Shown: one piece after another, positions 54,864 through 64,000 of the stretch
How the letters are laid out: each line of letters opens with the position of its first letter
Numbering within the stretch: the first letter of the stretch is position 1
Assembly: GCA_964017235.1 (NCBI GenBank)
Contig: OZ024929.1
Location: forward strand, 66,993,603-67,057,602
Length of the DNA: 64,000 nucleotides
Direction of reading: 5' to 3'
Source of the DNA: Sabellastarte sp. h YS-2021
Lineage: Eukaryota; Annelida; Polychaeta; Sabellida; Sabellidae
The notes under the pieces: generated by a model
Told to the model about the DNA's origin: nothing
Databases searched by the model: none
What the model saw: the letters and a program-made list of their open reading frames with translations, nothing else
Made by a program: the position numbers and the translations under genes

Positions 54864-55370
54864 ATGGCAGTGTGTAAAGTCTGCGGGAAGTGTGTCTCTC
54901 AGGTGTCGCGGCATTACGCTAGAATGCACCAACAAAAGTTTTGGGGCTACCGTTGTCCAGACTGCCCAGTGGTATATTCCAAGCTGGATGCTTCATTTAT
55001 GAGGAGACATTTGAAGTCACATGGAAAAAGTATTTCCCTTTTATCGTGCAGAGTAGTTGTGCCCGATGGGTATATTGTGTTAAGGGAATGTCCCATATGC
55101 AGGATTAGGACATTTACGGATGAGGCAATGGCCGACCACTTTTTCGAATGCCACCCGCCCAGGATGCATCAGCAGTCCTTGGAGGAGCTGTTGGAGGCCA
55201 TCAAAGATGAGGAGATGAGGCCGGTCTACGAAGATATCTCCCCCCCTCCTTCCCCGGCGGCGACAGCCCGCCCTGTGGCTTTAGTCACCCACAAAGTGGT
55301 GAATGGGAACTTATTACCTATTCCCCAGTTCCATGTGCTTGAGGAATCTATTGTGTATGATAATACGTAA
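54864..55370 (+). CDS. ORF3: three-C2H2-zinc-finger protein of the retrotransposon
   Basis: 168 codons from the first ATG (54864); the frame is open back to 54813 but only from a GTG. Fingers: CKVCGKCVSQVSRHYARMH (C-X2-C-X9-H-X4-H, short), CPDCPVVYSK then H-X3-H (C-X2-C-X14-H-X3-H), and CPICRIRTF then H-X4-H (C-X2-C-X12-H-X4-H, canonical). An acidic stretch (LEELLEAIKDEE) and a Pro-rich tail (SPPPSPAATARP) follow. There is no signal peptide or membrane segment, so it is not an envelope protein. A splice acceptor tatttatttcag ends 5 nt before the ATG, and a strong donor lies in the leader (48578). A spliced accessory mRNA is the natural reading. Function unknown; DNA or RNA binding is inferred from the fingers. 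Confidence 0.85.
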   Translation: MAVCKVCGKCVSQVSRHYARMHQQKFWGYRCPDCPVVYSKLDASFMRRHLKSHGKSISLLSCRVVVPDGYIVLRECPICRIRTFTDEAMADHFFECHPPRMHQQSLEELLEAIKDEEMRPVYEDISPPPSPAATARPVALVTHKVVNGNLLPIPQFHVLEESIVYDNT

Positions 55371-56080
55371 ATTATTCCTTAAATATCTTTAATATTGTAT
55401 GGATAACCATAATGGTATGGCAGAAGTAAAATGTGGAAATTTGGATAATAAATGGTTTTAACTGTGCTAACTTAACAATAAGGTTAGTTTAACCAATTAT
55501 GAGCATAGCTAATATTGCACTGTTTAGTTGTGATGATCAGTATGACTCTTTGTAAATTTTCAGGACGTCAAGAATGTAAAAGTCAGCTGGCAAACATTTT
55601 GTTTTTAGTTCAGGGATTTTCGGTGTCTCCTGTCACGTCTGGATGGTTGGTGGTTGCCTCCTGGAAAATAAAACATGGAAACTATGTTAAATACATTACA
55701 ATTTCCTTCTATTTTACATCTATAGGTGGAGATTGATTGCTACAGAATTTCTAAACTTGGAACGATTACAAATATTATTATTGCTGATTTGGGAAACATG
55801 AGATTTAGAATGTCATTCAATCTGTTACAGGACTGAGTGAGGGGCGTGCAGACAGAGACAAGAGGATGTGGGGTTGTGGGCGTGCAGACAGAGACAAGAG
55901 GATGTGTGGTTGTGGGCGTGCAGACAGAGACAAGAGGATGTGTGGTTGGTGGGCGCGCAGACTGGCGATCGGTGATGTGAGCGACTGAGTTTTATGGACA
56001 ATTTATGGTTATTGAATTGTTTCTTGTTGGATTTTGTATGGATATTACATTGGGTTCAAACACGACGTTCTGTAGTGAAG
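55371..56080. other. 3' non-coding region of the retrotransposon
   Basis: No convincing ORF. Acceptor-like sites occur at 55559 (attttcag) and 55725 (catctatag), with a short open frame between, too weak to call an exon. A 36-bp tandem repeat (GGGCGTGCAGACAGAGACAA unit) occupies about 55850-55965, with about three copies. Confidence 0.5.
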
Positions 56081-56898
56081 TAGTACAGTAGTGCAGTTTT
56101 ATTTAGTAAATGTCATAATGTGGTCTGACACTACAGTACAGTAGTGCAGTTTTATTTAGTAAATGTCATAATGTGGTTTGACACTACAGTACAGTAGTGC
56201 AGTTTTATTTAGTAATGTCGTAATGTGGTCTGACACTACAGTACAGTAGTGCAGTTTTATTTAGTAATGTCGTAATGTGGTCTGACACTACAGTACAGTA
56301 GTGCAGTTTTATTTAGTAAATGTCATAATGTGGTCTGACACTACAGTACAGTAGTGCAGTTTTATTTAGTAAATGTCATAATGTGGTTTGACACTACAGT
56401 ACAGTAGTGCAGTTTTATTTAGTAAATGTCATAATGTGGTTTGACACTACAGTACAGTAGTGCAGTTTTATTTAGTAAATGTCATAATGTGGTCTGACAC
56501 TACAGTACAGTAGTGCAGTTTTATTTAGTAATGTCGTAATGTGGTCTGACACTACAGTACAGTAGTGCAGTTTTATTTAGTAAATGTCATAATGTGGTTT
56601 GACACTACAGTACAGTAGTGCAGTTTTATTTAGTAAATGTCATAATGTGGTTTGACACTACAGTACAGTAGTGCAGTTTTATTTAGTAAATGTCATAATG
56701 TGGTTTGACACTACAGTACAGTAGTGCAGTTTTATTTAGTAAATGTCATAATGTGGTTTGACACTACAGTACAGTAGTGCAGTTTTATTTAGTAAATGTC
56801 ATAATGTGGTTTGACACTACAGTACAGTAGTGCAGTTTTATTTAGTAATGTCGTAATGTGGTCTGACACTACAGTACAGTAGTGCAGTTTTATTTAGT
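56081..56898. repeat. 53-bp tandem array, about 15 units
   Basis: Unit: AGTGCAGTTTTATTTAGTAA, then 'atgtcataatgtggtYtgacactacagtacagt'. Most units are 53 bp; a few of 52 bp carry 'aatgtcgtaatg'. It ends 40 bp before the polypurine tract, so it lies in the 3' untranslated part of every transcript. Confidence 0.92.
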
Positions 56899-56937
56899 GG
56901 GAATTTTAAGTGAGCTTTAACCTCATTGCTCCCTTAT

Positions 56938-56950
56938 AAGGAGGGGGAAG
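56938..56950 (+). promoter_or_regulatory. Polypurine tract
   Basis: AAGGAGGGGGAAG lies immediately before the 3' LTR, the expected primer site for plus-strand DNA synthesis. Confidence 0.88.
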
Positions 56951-59557
56951 TGTGAAGTACGGACGATTGCCGTTCTTCACGTAACAGCTTACGGGGAATT
57001 CCGGTGTTTAGTGTCAGCGTTAGGTTTTAGTACTCCCCATATTATGGACTTTGGTACAATGTTCCGGTTGGAAATGTATTTTATTATCTGAATCTGGTAA
57101 AATGTTAAATCTAACCTAAAGTATGAGGTGGACAGTGTCCTGGCTTCAGGAACATGATGGGTAGTGGTGTAAGAGTTATCAGGTGAAGCTTTATGTTTAA
57201 ATTCTGTCTGTAAGTAGTGTTTGTACTGATGTACTTAAGATATCCTTTTGGCGCAATTTAGATACCCAGTGCTTTTGCGCCAAATCTTGTAAGCACCTGT
57301 TCCCTGTCAATCTTAATATTTTTTTGTGGGTGGAGCTTACACTTTATCCAATCAAATCCAAGTGTTTAGAGCAACTGTTAGGGGTATATAAACACTGACA
57401 CCTCAGATTTTGGGGCTTTTTTCTGTTTGGTTGCTCTTTGGTAAGCACGTATTTTAGTGTTTGCAAAGGGTGTAAAACACGAGTTAGTGCATCTAAATTC
57501 CAAATTGGTATTAAATTGTTGGGTTTGGAAAGTGTTTGCTAATATTAGTTGTGGTAGTAAATTAAATCATTGGATAGACCTTTTATGGTTTTGAATCCAG
57601 TTTTTTTACACTGCTTTGGATATAATTCTTGATTATAAAAATTCCTATCCGGAATTTTAAAGTAATATTGTGTGGTTGTGCCGGTGGCCACTTGTATTTT
57701 TCGGTTTTGCGTGGGTAAGTAATTATTGTGGATAAATACCCGTAGCCATGAGTATTCTTATCTACTGTGTTTTGGGTTAGTATATTAAAACTTTTAGTAA
57801 TATTAACTTTTATAACTTTTCTTGATTTCTTAATATCTAAATTTAACAGTTTGTACATTGTCTGAAGTGCACGTATTAATATTGTATCGTTTTTACTATC
57901 TGACTAGTACGGAAGTTACTAAGTATAGCGTGTAGTACTTGTCAGTAAAGTATTTCTTAGTTGTGTGGCAGTAACTTACGTTTTTGCCAAATATTACAGT
58001 CTTTAGGACTTTAAACAAGGGAGTTTATATTTATAATAGTCCAGTGGCGTACGATACGTATATATTTGATACTTTGTATTTAGCTGACCGGTATAGAGGT
58101 CATTATCAGTCAACCGGACCAGGTTGTCGGTGTCATTGCTTGATCAGATAGATCAGTAGGTTTAGTTGACCGGGGTAGGTCAGCTGGGTTGACGGCTTAG
58201 TCAACAGCTTATACAAAACTAGAAGGTGTCTAGAAAATACATCAGGTGGTATTGTCCTAGTGCACAGGTCATACTAGCCACTGCGTGTTTAGTCTTAACA
58301 TACTGATATATTCAGTATTGAAGTTAGTACGGCGACCACTGGCTAACATAACACGATAGTGCAAATTCGCTCCCCTTTACGATGGCAAGTTAAGTAAGGA
58401 GTTGTTAATATTATGCCACAGTATTATACATTTTAGTGCACACTTAGGAGGGTGTACAAACTTTCATGTATTATTTCAATTTTCATTCATTTACCTAACC
58501 CAAGTGTTGGTAGACGGTATTCACATTTTGGGTATTTTATTCATATATGCGTACAGTACTGTAACTTAATTTTCTGTGCTCTAATCTACATTGGAATATT
58601 TGATTGTGTTTGACCGTCTTCGTCATAATTGCATTTCTAATTTATTGTATCAACTTGTTGGATTACTCATTTAACTTGTACTTTATCAACTTGTTGTATT
58701 ACTCATTTAACTTGTACTTTACCAACTTGTTGGATTACTCATTTAACTTGTACTTTACCAACTTGTTGGATTACTCATTTAACTTGTACTTTATCAACTT
58801 GTTGGATTACTCATTTAACTTGTACTTTATCAACTTGTTGGATTACTCATTTAACTTGTACTTTATCAACTTGTTGGATTATTCATTTAACTTGTACTTT
58901 ATCAACTTGTTAATTACTCATTTGACTTGACTTGTACTTTATCAACTTGTTGGTTACTCAATTGACTTGTACCTTATCAACCTGGTGGTTACTTGTTGAT
59001 TTGTACTTTATGTACATGGTGGTATGTTGATGAATCGTTAACTTCCAGTCATCGTTAAATTATTGTACTTGTTATTGTTGGACTTTAAAGTAATATATTT
59101 GCCTTATGTTGTTGTTACTGTTGTTGGTTTTTTTTTAGTCCTTACCTTGTTGTGTATCTAATACATATATATATATACTTGTTGATATTCAATAAATTGG
59201 ACTGAATTATATATCAAGGCTGTTATAACTTGCTAGTCTTTCAGACTACTTGTGTTGCCCTAATATATTTAAATTGGAGAATCATTGCCTAGTGGTTGAG
59301 TCACTTGTATCTTTGGACAAACGGATATTGAATGCTTGGTTGACTGGGTGCCAGTCCAACTGAGGCATTAGTATCCACCTCTTAAAGGTCACAGGACTTG
59401 GTGATCTTCTCATTAACGTGGGTGAAAAGAATGAACCTTGGGCATAACAGCCCAAACCAAAGGTCAAGGTTACTGGTATTGGTGCTAGTAGTATACTAGC
59501 TGGGGGCTCGAAACTTTGGATAGTCCTAAGTAGTAACCCCAAGGTTGGGCCGTTACA
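56951..59557 (+). repeat. 3' LTR
   Basis: 2607 bp. Compared with the 5' LTR I see A to G at 56961 and a 5-bp insertion (ttgac) near 58930 in the 36-bp array. TATA is at 57385-57392 and AATAAA at 59191-59196. Confidence 0.95.
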
Positions 59558-60072
59558 ATATACTTCAACTCTGTCTTAGAAAATACCAAACTTTGTAGCT
59601 ACATTTTCCTTTTTCTGCCAACTCCCTTATTATTTGATTCATGTTAATAAGCAAAATCTTAAATTTGGTATATTTTTAATTGCATTAAAAAATCAACAAA
59701 TTGCTTAAATTTTAGATTATTTAATAGATCATAGTACAAATTTTGATTTTCTTTGTGTGCAAAAAGCCAAATGAAATTTAGCATTTTAAACAAACTTATT
59801 GGATGCCAATTCATTTAATTTTTATTGAAGTGAAGCCTTTGGCCTATATCTTTGCATTGTCGTGCAGATTGGGTTTGATTTAATTCGGTTTAACTTTGCT
59901 CCGCCTTGCAAGTTAGATTATCAGATTTGTGTGTTATTTGTGTACAATTTCATTAATTGACTTGGCATTGTTTTGCTAGTTGGTTATTGAATTTACAGTG
60001 TTTGTCAGTTTGTTGTTTGTCAGGTTTTTTGTTGGTTGAATTGAGTAAATTCACTTAAAAAAAAAACTGGAA
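59558..60072. other. Leader upstream of a second retrotransposon gag
   Basis: AT-rich, no ORF and no recognisable primer-binding site or LTR end. Before the 13.6-kb insertion this was continuous with 45791-45931. The 5' LTR of the second element was not found. Confidence 0.4.
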
Positions 60073-63018
60073 ATGGCTACCGGTGGAAAAAAACCAGTCC
60101 ACATTGCAGATGCAACCAAGGCTGATTTATTGTCAATAAAAAGCATTGGTGAAGCAAAGGCAGACAGGATATTGAACCTGAAGGAAGAAAATGGTGGTAC
60201 GCTGACCTTGCATGACCTTCAGAAGTCAAAAGTTGTCAGCAATTCAGTGATCAAGAAACTCCAACACTCAGGTTTCATCATATTCAGTGACGGAAATGTG
60301 TCATCTGATAACAAGGTTTGCTCCAGTCAGGAACACCTTGTAGTTCAGGTTGGCACGGAAGATTCCCATGAGGTGGAGGAGATGGACGATGAAGATTCGG
60401 ATGACCAGTATGCTTTCCCTGACAAAGAATCTTTGCATTTGTCGGGAACATCAACTGATCAGCAGAAGTTGCAGTCGCCAAAAGTAGAGTTGTCGGGCTC
60501 ATCCTATCAGGTTTTTCCCAGTCAGGGAACTGCAGGACTTGAACCCGAGACTTCGGACTCTATTCCAATACTTACTGGAAAGCCAGGACTTGATGATATT
60601 TGGTCAGTTCTGATAGCAATCAAGGGTAACACATCGAAAACAGAGAAGTCTGTGAAGAAATTGGAATCTACCCAGGTTGATACCAGCAACAAAGTGACAA
60701 AGTTGTTCCGCACAGTGGAAGAATTGAACCGTTCAGTTCATTCAACCCATACGGCTCAACTTGAGCTTAAGTCCAAAGTAGATGGCTTGGATCAGAGAGT
60801 GTCTGATGTCGAGGAGAAACATAAAAAACTTGACAGAGTGGAAAGTGACACCGCAATGTTGAAGAGTGATGTGTCCGGTTTGACGTCTTCTCAGCAGGAA
60901 GTTATGTTCAACTGCTATAGGGATGTCTCGAACCTTAGTCAGCAGTTACAGTCCAAGATGCAAGAAACAAAGTCTAGGTTTTCAAGACTTGATTCTCGCT
61001 TGGATCGACAAGCTGAAGTGTATGACCAGCAGAAAACTGAGTTTTCTTCCTTGAAGTCCAGGGTGACGCAACATCAAGTGATGTTCGACTGGGAACTGGA
61101 GTCAGTCAAAGAAACTCAGAGATTTCAGGATGAAGCAATAGCTTCTCTTCAACAACTTGAGATTGCGGAGAACCAACGTCAACAAGAAGTCTCTTTGCTG
61201 CATCAAGATCTAGATGGTCTAGCTCAACAGGTGCAGGTTGTCAAAGAGGAAGTACAGAACCTTAAGCATGCTCCCTGTGACCACAACCCTTCGATCAGTA
61301 AACATCGAACTGGTGTGGAGCAGGATGTAGCTTTTCAAGCTTTACAGAAGGACTTGGAAACTTCCTTTACAGAGTTATCCAAGATCGTGACCGAAAACGA
61401 AGCTGCATTAGAGAAGCATGAACAGATTTTAGTCCAGCAAAAGCAACAACTGGAAGGTGTGGCTGATGAGAATTGTCTTGATGACATTGAAAAAGCTTTC
61501 GAGCGAAATGTCAATGTCCAAAGCAAGATATTTGAAGCCAAGCGTAAGCCTACATTGGAGAAAGTGAACTGCCAGCTCAGAACCATGCGAGATACATTTA
61601 ATTTGGAATATGAGCTTCCGTCCAATTTACCAGGTCTTCAGTGGACAGGATTGGACTTGAGGCCAGTTTCAGAGTTTAATTGCCCAGGGTCTTCAGAAGA
61701 ACAAACTATTGCGAAGGTTCCTCAGAAGCAGGTCAGGATGTCTCAGCCGTTGTATACTCCTGTACCTAGCTATCTTAGGACAACTAGTAGATGTTCAACA
61801 CCAAGGACTGAGGACCAGGATGAATGTATTCAGCGTGTATCAGCTGCTATTCGTGAAAAAAGCCCAAACGGGGTTTACAACAACAGGACTCCATGTGTCA
61901 GTGTAGTCAGTCAGGTGAATGACAATGTCCATGTCTCATCTGACAGCTCTGAAGATGAAGTTCAGAAGAAAACCGTGACCCATAAAGACAAAACAAAAAG
62001 TAAGATTCACGTGCCAAAGCTGTCCTTTGAAGGTGAACATTGGAATGGATATATTTCTCAGTTTGAGCTAGTGGCTAAAACTTTAGCCTGGACCGAGTCT
62101 GAGAAGATCCATAACTTTGCCATGTCCCTGAAGAAAGGAGCAGCAGAGTATTATGGAATCCTGCCAAACCGTAAAGAATCGGACTTTGATTGGCTGAAGA
62201 AGAGATTCCAGGATCACTTTGGGAAGACAGAATCCCCTGCCGCCTTGAGATGGGAACTTTTACAAACTGAACAGCATGAGGATGAAAATCTTGAAAAGTA
62301 CTTGGCCAGAATGCAAGGAATGATAGTCTCCCTATTCCCAGATGAGCAAAAACAGGAGGCGTGCAGTCCATTTTTTGTGGATGCCTTTATGAAGGGCTGT
62401 CGTGACAAAGCAGCAGTGCTTGCAGCTGCTGGTAAACATCCCACCACCCTTGAAGATGCGTATAAATTTGTTCAGGATGCTATGCAACTACGCAAAGCTA
62501 TCCTTGGGAAGAAGGCTTCTGCGAGGAGTGTCAAATATGTTGAGTCTGACTCGTCAAGTCCCTCAACTGATTCTGATACCTCTACCACATCAGAGGAAAC
62601 TGTGGCTAAGACATTACAAGCCCGGGGCCATACATCTAGAAGAGATGGTCGTCACCACAAGAAGTTTCACAAAGTCATCTCGGGTCTACACAAGGTGTTA
62701 AAAGACAATAAGAACAGACAGGATGTACTGAGATGCTATAACTGTGGTGAACCAGGACATTTTGCACAAAATTGTCCCAGGAGGCGATATGATGGTTACG
62801 ACAGAAAACAATGGTCATCAACCAGGAGCGATCAACCCAACTGGAGAGATCATCAGGGTTATGACCCAACATGGAACATACCTGGTTATCAGCATAATGG
62901 TCCCAGACGTGATAGGTACACACCGCCGGGTACCCCTGAAAGGTTTCCTTCATCCAGTCAAGGATATCAGAGGAATATCTATGGCAGTCCCCGTTCTGGA
63001 CAGTACCATCCATCATAA
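60073..63018 (+). CDS. gag: Gag of a second LTR retrotransposon, with N-terminal helix-hairpin-helix domain
   Basis: 981 codons from ATG 60073. Residues 10-55 (IADATKADLLSIKSIGEAKA, then DRILNLKEENGG) form a ComEA-type helix-hairpin-helix, normally a non-specific DNA-binding fold. Residues 190-520 are long Gln/Glu/Lys heptads, predicted coiled coil. Residues 644-815 are a gag/capsid-like domain, from KIHVPKLSFEGEHWNGYISQ through WLKKRFQDHFG to LEDAYKFVQDAMQLRK. A CCHC knuckle CYNCGEPGHFAQNC lies at 888-901, followed by an Arg/Gly/Pro-rich tail. It stops at TAA 63016-63018, yet the same frame continues with the same composition to 63231. It is unrelated in sequence to the Gag at 49332. Confidence 0.9.
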   Translation: MATGGKKPVHIADATKADLLSIKSIGEAKADRILNLKEENGGTLTLHDLQKSKVVSNSVIKKLQHSGFIIFSDGNVSSDNKVCSSQEHLVVQVGTEDSHEVEEMDDEDSDDQYAFPDKESLHLSGTSTDQQKLQSPKVELSGSSYQVFPSQGTAGLEPETSDSIPILTGKPGLDDIWSVLIAIKGNTSKTEKSVKKLESTQVDTSNKVTKLFRTVEELNRSVHSTHTAQLELKSKVDGLDQRVSDVEEKHKKLDRVESDTAMLKSDVSGLTSSQQEVMFNCYRDVSNLSQQLQSKMQETKSRFSRLDSRLDRQAEVYDQQKTEFSSLKSRVTQHQVMFDWELESVKETQRFQDEAIASLQQLEIAENQRQQEVSLLHQDLDGLAQQVQVVKEEVQNLKHAPCDHNPSISKHRTGVEQDVAFQALQKDLETSFTELSKIVTENEAALEKHEQILVQQKQQLEGVADENCLDDIEKAFERNVNVQSKIFEAKRKPTLEKVNCQLRTMRDTFNLEYELPSNLPGLQWTGLDLRPVSEFNCPGSSEEQTIAKVPQKQVRMSQPLYTPVPSYLRTTSRCSTPRTEDQDECIQRVSAAIREKSPNGVYNNRTPCVSVVSQVNDNVHVSSDSSEDEVQKKTVTHKDKTKSKIHVPKLSFEGEHWNGYISQFELVAKTLAWTESEKIHNFAMSLKKGAAEYYGILPNRKESDFDWLKKRFQDHFGKTESPAALRWELLQTEQHEDENLEKYLARMQGMIVSLFPDEQKQEACSPFFVDAFMKGCRDKAAVLAAAGKHPTTLEDAYKFVQDAMQLRKAILGKKASARSVKYVESDSSSPSTDSDTSTTSEETVAKTLQARGHTSRRDGRHHKKFHKVISGLHKVLKDNKNRQDVLRCYNCGEPGHFAQNCPRRRYDGYDRKQWSSTRSDQPNWRDHQGYDPTWNIPGYQHNGPRRDRYTPPGTPERFPSSSQGYQRNIYGSPRSGQYHPS

Positions 63019-63231
63019 AACAGAGACTACAGAAGAAGTCCACAGCGGAGTGATGATTCAAACTGGAGGACCAGCCCAAGAAGGGATAACCAACGCTACC
63101 ATAGTCCACCACATGCACCACCTAGGACTACACAGGGTTTTAAAGGTAGTTCTGACTCCACCATGCGACCTAGCTCCATGGGTGAGAAGTCCAACGTAAC
63201 CTTTTCTGACTCTGTAAAGTCTTTAAACTAA
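63019..63231 (+). pseudogene. Gag tail downstream of an in-frame TAA
   Basis: The gag frame stays open for 70 codons after the TAA, with the same Arg/Ser/Pro/Asp-rich composition (DYRRSPQRSDDSNW). It ends TCT-TTA-AAC-TAA, a frameshift heptamer directly before the stop. The upstream TAA is therefore either a nonsense mutation or a readthrough stop. Confidence 0.7.
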
Positions 63232-63265
63232 CAGGGAGGGGTAATTCACCCGTTGCCCCGACCCT
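63222..63265 (+). promoter_or_regulatory. -1 frameshift signal of the second element
   Basis: T-TTA-AAC (63222-63228) lies next to the TAA at 63229-63231. A GC-rich stem follows after 4-5 nt: AGGG (63233-63236) with CCCT (63262-63265) and GGGG (63238-63241) with CCCC (63256-63259), with a small internal loop. The pol frame is -1 and open from 63210. Confidence 0.8.
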
Positions 63266-63269
63266 CAAC

Positions 63270-64000
63270 ATGAATAATTGGGTGAATCACAAGACATGTA
63301 AGAGAGTTTGGTGTAGAAAAACACGAGAAAGTAACAAGGATAACCTTAGCGCTGTAGTAGATTGCACTGTTCAAGGTGTTAAAACCAAAGCACTACTAGA
63401 TACCGGCGCTCAGATTTCCTTGATGAGTAGTAAACTGTATGAACAGATTGAAAACAAACCTGATTTAAAGGGAATGCTTAAATTAGAGGGAATTATTCAA
63501 GATGTGAAAATTGATGCAAAACTGTTCGAGGGAGTAAAAGTCTCCTTCAGTGAGTCGCAATCATTCACATGGAAATTCTATGTCGCTAATATAGCTGAAC
63601 CTTTAATTATTGGTTTAGATTTTCTTTGTCATTTCAAAGCTGTTTTGAACTTGGATAAAGGTACTCTCATGTTGAATAGGTATTCACTGAGGTTGAATCA
63701 ATTCAAAACTAGCGAGGGGAATCAATACTCTTGTGTCCCAGTTATTGCCCATGAAAAATTGTTCCTACCACCTAGCAGTGTTTTAAGAACTAGTGCTCGG
63801 TTAGCAAAAACTTTGTCTGGTGAAATAGTTATTTCACCATCCGGTAAAAACAAAGGTGTTTTGCTACCCAACACTATTGTTCAGGCAGCGGAAATGGTCC
63901 CAATTCAATTAGTCAATGACTCAAACGTTCCAATTCTAATTCATGTTGGTCATGTGCTAGGATATGCAATGGAATGTGACGTTGTTTTGACTGAGAATTC
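63270..64000 (+). CDS. pol: Pol N-terminus (aspartic protease) of the second retrotransposon, partial
   Basis: Open to the end of the window. The first ATG is 63270, but the frame is open from 63210 and probably entered by -1 frameshifting at 63222. Protease motif KALLDTGAQISLMSSKLYE (catalytic DTG) and the second-half motif PLIIGLDFLCHFKAVLN are as in retropepsins. The RT and later domains are beyond the window. This confirms that the upstream Gag belongs to a retroelement and is not a domesticated single gene. Confidence 0.88.
   Translation, partial: MNNWVNHKTCKRVWCRKTRESNKDNLSAVVDCTVQGVKTKALLDTGAQISLMSSKLYEQIENKPDLKGMLKLEGIIQDVKIDAKLFEGVKVSFSESQSFTWKFYVANIAEPLIIGLDFLCHFKAVLNLDKGTLMLNRYSLRLNQFKTSEGNQYSCVPVIAHEKLFLPPSSVLRTSARLAKTLSGEIVISPSGKNKGVLLPNTIVQAAEMVPIQLVNDSNVPILIHVGHVLGYAMECDVVLTEN

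Larger units (their letters stand above)
45932..59557 (+). mobile_element. Complete 13.6-kb Ty3/gypsy-type LTR retrotransposon with a third, zinc-finger ORF
   Basis: LTRs at 45932-48533 and 56951-59557 (2602 and 2607 bp) both run TGTGAAGTAC to GGGCCGTTACA, with an ATAT target duplication (45928-45931 and 59558-59561). Order: LTR, tRNA-Pro primer site (48538-48555), leader, gag (49332-50762), -1 frameshift signal, pol (PR-RT-RH-IN), zinc-finger ORF3 (54864-55370), long 3' region with tandem repeats, polypurine tract, LTR. In the stretches I compared, the LTRs differ by one substitution and one 5-bp insertion, so the insertion is very recent. All ORFs are intact. The RT-before-integrase order identifies Ty3/gypsy. 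Confidence 0.95.

Noticed and set aside
54864..55370. ORF3 as an envelope gene
   Set aside because: No signal peptide, no transmembrane helix and no glycoprotein features; three zinc fingers instead.
60073..63018. A domesticated host gag-like gene
   Set aside because: A pol frame with a retropepsin follows in -1 with a frameshift signal, which is the layout of a retrotransposon.

Overview
The window looks like nuclear DNA from an aquatic invertebrate, most likely a bivalve mollusc. It is AT-rich and intron-rich, and it is full of retrotransposons and long-unit tandem repeats. The one host gene I can recognise is the cilia gene DNAAF11 (LRRC6/tilB), on the minus strand. The bivalve call is inference from the mix of repeats; the sequence itself only proves a ciliated animal.

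Region 1 (1-18.9 kb): nine coding exons of DNAAF11 run right to left from 18837 to 307. They encode the N-terminal segment, the leucine-rich repeats, the LRR cap, a charged linker and an acidic exon. The first exon (start codon) was not found, and the C-terminal CS-domain exons lie off the left edge. The 12.5-kb intron 4924-17462 is a transposon store. It holds a repeat element with an internal array of about 146-bp units, a second and unrelated array of about 146-bp units, a solo-LTR-like element, a dead Tx1/L1-type LINE with 55-bp target duplications, and a 5-kb DIRS-type tyrosine-recombinase retrotransposon with split inverted repeats.

Region 2 (18.9-33 kb): dispersed repeats, a 5S-rRNA-like promoter segment, a second copy of the 146-bp-array element, and an array of eleven 52-bp units. 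After these comes an L2/CR1-type LINE split by a degenerate DIRS element, of which 3.34 kb is tandemly duplicated together with some LINE flank.

Region 3 (33-45.8 kb): no host gene recognised. It holds MITE-like and fold-back elements with good terminal inverted repeats, a 2.4-kb TIR element filled with degenerate TGGCCCAC motifs, an unusual LTR-plus-primer-site remnant, and a second L2/CR1-type LINE fragment.

Region 4 (45.9-59.6 kb): a structurally complete, very young Ty3/gypsy-type element of 13.6 kb. It has 2.6-kb LTRs, ATAT target duplications, a tRNA-Pro primer site, gag, a -1 frameshift signal into pol, and a third ORF for a three-zinc-finger protein that has its own splice acceptor. 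A strong splice donor sits just after the primer site. The long 3' region carries a 53-bp tandem array and a polypurine tract.

Region 5 (59.6-64 kb): the gag and the start of pol of a second, different LTR retrotransposon. Its Gag carries an N-terminal helix-hairpin-helix domain and a long coiled coil. It uses the same UUUAAAC slippery heptamer but has an in-frame stop upstream of it. The element runs off the right edge.
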